A DNA stretch of 64,000 bases from Chrysoporthe austroafricana. Lineage: Eukaryota; Ascomycota; Sordariomycetes; Diaporthales; Cryphonectriaceae. Location: the NCBI GenBank assembly GCA_001051155.2, contig JYIP02000006.1, forward strand, positions 496,001 through 560,000, given 5' to 3'. Position 1 is the stretch's first letter, and every line of letters starts with the position of its first letter. The notes below the pieces were generated by a model. That model was not told the origin of the DNA. It saw nothing but the letters and a program-made list of their open reading frames with translations, and did not search any database. Shown here in pieces: positions 59,201-64,000 of the stretch. The position numbers and the translations under genes are program-made.

Positions 59201-62200
59201 TTAATAAATAATAATTAGTTTAAATTCAGCTTTCCTGAAAGCTATAACTTATTTTTAATTTATTAAAAGAAATATTATTGCGCAATATAATAGTAATTAT
59301 TATAATTCGCTAACGGAATTATATAATTTATTTAGAATAATTCGATTATTTTTAAAAATTAGTTTTTCTAAATCCTTAAAAAGGTTGCTGCTTAATTTAT
59401 TATTAAGACTTTTTTAATCTAATAACTTATTAAGCAATTTATCCATTCTTTTTATTTCGACTTAAATAGAAAGGTTATATTTTTAGGATTCGCTTAATAT
59501 TAATAAAAATTAGCTTATAAAATCTGAATAGCATTATTATAATAATTATAGCCTTTACTTATCGAGATTATATTAGCATTTAAGCAAATACTTTTACTTT
59601 TGCTATAATATTATTAAAATAATTAAATCGTATAAACGATTTTGAATTCAGAATATTTAGTTTATAAAAAATATTATATTCTTATCTTAATAAAATGCTT
59701 GCTTTTAATCGATTCAATACTCAAATTCCTATTCGAGTACGAAATATAATTAAATAGCCGTATTTATTGCTTTGGAAATATAAATCGAATTTAGCTTAGC
59801 TTTTTGCTAGTAATTAGTTTACGCCTTTAAGCTTAGCCTTTATATTCCAATTTACTTTCGCTTTAAAGAATTATATTAGCAATTTTTCGGCAATAGCATA
59901 ACGATTAGCGCTTATATCGATATAGATTTCTATATTTGGCTTATTCGAATATATTTTAGCTGCAGCTCTTATATATATATAGCTGCTGCTATAATAAGGC
60001 TTAACTATAAATATAAGAATATTATATTCCAAGATTTTTCTTTTTTATATATCGATTTTAAGAAAATTCTATAATTAATTAAATAGTTATATAGAGTATT
60101 TAATATAGAATATGCTTTTATTTACCGATAATTTTACTTTTTCGGCTCGAAAAATCCAGATATCGTTTTCGATTATTATATTCTCTTTATTAGCTTATTC
60201 TTCCAATTTATTTTCTTGCTTTTATAAGTTTTCGCTATTTTCGGTTTCTTTATTTTATTTATTGCTATTCGCTATAAACAGATTATCGTTTATAAAGAAA
60301 TAGCCTTTTCGACTTAGCTTATTTTTTTTATTTAAATTATATTGCAATTTTCTATTATTAATATTGAAATTTGCTAAAATTAATTAGATAAAACGTTTTC
60401 TAATATCCTTTTATACAAATCGATAATAAAAGCGCAATTGGAAATTTCGGTTTTTTAAAATTAAATTTCTACTATTATCTATAATATTAATTAATATTTT
60501 CCTAGCTATATTAAAGATATTTTGTTATTTAGTTATCCGTTCTTATAATTAATTCCGAATATTTATTAGCTTTCGCTATTATTCTGATAAGAGCTTTCGG
60601 AATTCGTATTCCGGGATATATCCAGTGCTTTTGGATAGATTTAGCTAGTTAAATATCCTTATCGAACAGGATAAATATTTAAGTCCTTAAAACTTGAATT
60701 TTCCAGAGCATTCTAAGAATATATTAGCTAAAAAGTAAATATTAATATTAAGAAAATTAATAGCCGATTGTATAACTTTCTATACCGGTTGCGCGGGTTT
60801 ACGAAATAGTTTTATTATGCAATTTGATTCGAAAATATATTATATTTCTTATTTCGCTTTAAAACGTTTTTCGAAATCTTTCGTATTTTCATTTCGATTA
60901 AATTTATCGAAATATTTAGTTATTAATTCTTTATCGATTTAATCCCAAATATTTCTAGCTAAATACGAATTTGAATATTCGGCTAGCTTAATAAATCGAT
61001 AAACGTAATAAGTAAATTCTAAAATATTGCGATTGTTTTATATATCTTTTCTAGAATATTATTAAGCGTTTAGCAAGTCTTTTGCAATTTTTTGCAATAT
61101 AAAGAAATCTCTTTTCAATTACTTCTTCTATTAGTTCTAATTATATTTATATAAAATAAAGTCTTTATATTTTTAGGAAAATAATATAGAATAAAACTAA
61201 ATATATGCTATTTTAACTAAATAAGTAAGTAAATAAAAGCTAAAATATTTAATACGTTTTATATTTCTAGTTATATATATTTTATACCGATTTATAAAAG
61301 CTTAAAGGTTTTTTTAAATAGTAATTTTATCGTTTATAATAAATACGATTATTAAATTAATATAATTATTCCAATTCTCGTAAAATCGAAATTGCTTTAT
61401 AATTATATTCTTGAATTCCTTATTAATACTAACGGGCAATGCTATAAATTTAAGTAAATTAAGTTAATATATTTAAGGATTTTTAAATTGCTTATAACCG
61501 AATAATAAGTTTCGAAAACTATTGCTTTTATTATTATTAAAATTCGATAAATCCGGTAATTTATTTAATTTACTAATTAGTTTTTCTTAGAAATTAAGGT
61601 TAATTTCAATATTTAGCTCGGGATTCGAAAATAATCTTTAATTTAATTAACTTCTTATTCTTAATATAAATATTTGCCGGATGCGTTCCTTAGTATTAGA
61701 AATGCCGGTTTAGTAAAGCGATATTTATTGCTAGTATAATATTTTACAATCGAAACGGGAAAGGGTTTTTTAATAAGTTCCGATTAAAATGCTTGTATAT
61801 TAAAAGCTTATTGCAATTGAAATATTTTCTTAAACTTAATGCATGCTGCCTTTTCCGAAATAAAGCTATTTTAATAAATTATTTTCATTTCGAATTGCTG
61901 CAAAAATTAATCCAATAAGCTAGTAATTAAAGAAAAAAGGGTTGAGTATTTTTGAAAGATAATAATATAATTATCCGATTTTCTTTTATTCAATTTTTTT
62001 TCCTTATAGTTTTTTTTTCTGAAAAGCTACAAATAATCCGATAAACCCGATTAGAACGTTAATATGCTTTTTATTATAAAGTTTATAAAGTTAGCTAAGA
62101 TAGCTGTAATAGAACTTTATTTGGAAATATTTCGATTTTAAGTTCCTGTTAAAAAGGAAAAAGTATATTTATTTTCTAGAACTAGTTATTTTCTTTTGTT

Positions 62201-62733
62201 TTTATTTATTCTTCTTATTATAATTAAAAAATTCCTAGATTTATCGGTAAATTTAAAATTTGAATTTTCGGTCGAATATTATAATAAATAAATATATTTA
62301 ATTCCGCTATTAATATTATTCAAGCATATAATGTTTTCAATTTTCGATAGATTATTACTAAGCTAATTTTTCTAACTGATTTTCCGGATTATTAAGTCGA
62401 AAAGTATTCTTGCTTTCGTTTATTTCTATAAGTATTTATTATCGCTTTTCTTCTGTTATCGTTTCGGCAAGCTATCGAAATTTGCGATATTTAGAAAAAT
62501 CTTTTCAGAATATATTATTCTTTCCTATTTACTGGAATAAATTCTTATCGAAATTCGATTTTCTTCCCTCTTAAATTTACTATTTAAGCAATAAAAGCTA
62601 TTTTTGCTTAACTATTTATGCTTTTGCTTTTTACAAAAGTGCATTAATTTCTTTAAGATTCTGTTTTGCTTTTTCGTATCGATCGGCCAAAAGTTTCCAG
62701 TTAACAAAAACGCATACGATTTCAAGAAAAATC

Positions 62734-64000
62734 TTAATTGATGGTAAACGTACTGAAATATATTATAAAGCATAGTTCTTCCAAGAAAGTAAATTACGCT
62801 AAAGCCTATTAAGGCATTATATAAGCCTCCCGGTAAAGGTATAGCATTCACCTAGTAAATTCATTGCGTATTCACTAAGGGATTTACTATAGATTTACTA
62901 AGCGAATCTATTACGAATTTACTTTATCTATAGGTTTTGCTATTAATTGCCGGCCCTTTATAACCTTTATTTACAAAAGAAGCTAACCGTTAAAGATATT
63001 TTGGGTAGCAATAGTACGATATAATAGGATTCTGGGTTATATGGCAAGGAAAAGCATAACGGCATTATTGGATAAAGGAAATTATATAGGAAATAATAAT
63101 CGTTTTATAAAGCCGACTCGTGCCAGAGTTCTAATAAGTAAATATGCTTATACCAAGGACTTGAATAATAAATATGCTTATGCCAGGAATTAAAAGAAAA
63201 CTTGCTTATGCTAGGAGCTTAGAATTGATCCTCTATTACAATCGGTTTATGCTTGAAATAGATAGATATATATAGTATTTGTATATAATAAAGCTAGCCG
63301 ATATCCAAATATATTTCGGTAATACTTAATTGTATTTACTGCCGAAATATTTGGTATAAATATAATTAAAGACTAAAATTGCTTGTAAATATTAATAAAA
63401 AATATAGCTTTCAGATAATAAAGTATTAAATAAATATAATAATAATAAATGTAAAATGAAATTACAATAGGATATATTGGCATATAGAGCTAATAGCTGC
63501 ATATAGTTATTATATAGCAATATTATAGCTAGTTTTTAATATAAGTAGCTAGGTTTATAAATTATTGGAAGAAAATAATACTATATGCTGCTAATAATAT
63601 TATATCGATAAATAATAGCTATATTTATTAATTGGGAATAACTTTCCGGGCTTTAGTAGTAATTTCAAAGTTTAGTAAATTGCGAAGGAATATAACAAAC
63701 AGTTTTTCTTTTCCGATATAATTGCAAAAGTCGGTATAGTTATAAATATTAAGCTGCAAAGTCTTAATTAGCCTATACGCTTGGATATAAGATTTGAAGC
63801 TTATTATACGATTTTAGTATTGCAAGGACCGGGCAGTATTAAAATAATCTTTATTTTCGTTAGCCTATTTCTGAAAAGTAGTATTAAAATCGTAATCCAT
63901 ATCGTTTTTAGTAAAAATAATCTTAATGGCCTTGAAATCGTATTCGAAATGGAAGATTTGGTTTATAATAAAGTATAAGCCCAACCGGTTAGATAAGATA
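62734..64000. repeat. Repeat family T, copy inserted in G3 (continues past window)
   Basis: This is the best-preserved copy, beginning TTAATTGATGGTAAACGTAC and colinear with 52,851 onward. It keeps more C and G than that copy, for example TTGCCGGCCCTTTATAACC. An open stretch of 65 codons lies at 63781-63978 (plus). The minus strand from about 63,905 offers MDYDFNTTFQK followed by a stop and ANENKDYF. The coding strand is unresolved. Confidence 0.75.

Larger units (their letters stand above)
55741..62733 (-). mobile_element. G3: third Ty3/Gypsy-type element, different lineage, heavily degraded
   Basis: Minus-strand coding relics lie in Gypsy order: a gag-like AFLLTGNFWPIDTKKQNR segment at the far right, RT-linker sequence at about 58,250-59,200, and integrase at about 56,640-56,911. 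LTRs were not identified. Repeat T cuts it at 62,734. Integrase and RT-linker sequences differ from G1 and G2, so it is a separate family. Confidence 0.65.
39480..64000. repeat. AT-rich, RIP-degraded transposon block
   Basis: From about 39,480 to the window edge, base composition switches abruptly to very AT-rich sequence dominated by TA-containing words. Recognisable transposon proteins in it are broken mainly by TAA and TAG where CAA, CAG or TGG are expected, and cysteines are replaced by tyrosine. That is the pattern of RIP (C-to-T on either strand). No intact host gene is present. The individual elements are listed separately. Confidence 0.93.

Noticed and set aside
39480..64000. CRISPR or bacterial/organellar origin for the AT-rich block
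   Set aside because: There are no regularly spaced identical repeats. Nuclear retrotransposon domains with RIP-type stops are present throughout, which excludes mitochondrial or bacterial DNA.

Overview
The window looks like a chromosome segment of a filamentous ascomycete (Pezizomycotina, probably a Sordariomycete). The genes carry short spliceosomal introns (mostly 60-190 nt) with GTRNGY donors, CTRAY-like branch points and YAG acceptors. Coding third positions are C/G-rich. A 24.5-kb block is saturated with the C-to-T and G-to-A changes typical of repeat-induced point mutation (RIP). I found no rRNA, convincing tRNA, CRISPR array or bacterial-style operon.

Layout, 1-39,480 (normal GC). 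Housekeeping genes dominate the two ends. On the left are a type IIC P-type cation ATPase (-, running off the left edge), the proteasome ATPase Rpt2 (-), a Ubc1/UBE2K-type E2 (+), the mitochondrial succinyl-CoA ligase alpha subunit (-) and Elongator Elp3 (+). On the right are a MetE-C-like zinc methyltransferase homologue (+), a BAR-domain protein (-) and a cyclin H/Ccl1-like TFIIH cyclin (-). The middle (15-30 kb) is looser and more accessory: an MFS drug/polyamine-type exporter (+), a frameshifted relic of a GPI-anchored protein, a Swi5-type recombination mediator (-), an MFS sugar porter (+), a secreted pepsin-like aspartic protease (-) and a glutathione S-transferase (-). Exon models were built by hand, and reading-frame phase closes across every intron. 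Divergent pairs are rpt2/ubc1, LSC1/elp3 and GST/MetE-like. Rpt2 and Ubc1 belong to the same ubiquitin-proteasome pathway. Otherwise neighbours have unrelated functions.

Layout, 39,480-64,000 (AT-rich, RIP-degraded). This block is a nested graveyard of transposons. Element G1 (41,989-49,250, minus) is a complete Ty3/Gypsy chromovirus with two 434-bp LTRs, a 5-bp target duplication, gag, protease, reverse transcriptase, integrase and chromodomain. It also has a polypurine tract and an extra antisense cysteine/coiled-coil ORF next to its 3' LTR. G1 is inserted inside the 5' LTR of a second, plus-oriented relative (G2), which is cut at about 52,850 by a different repeat family, here called T. 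T recurs at 39,531, about 40,935 (inverted), 52,851 and 62,734, and carries a degraded ORF I cannot assign. Between the two long T copies lies a third Gypsy-type element of another lineage (G3, minus). The block could be centromeric, subtelomeric or an AT-rich isochore; the sequence alone does not decide.
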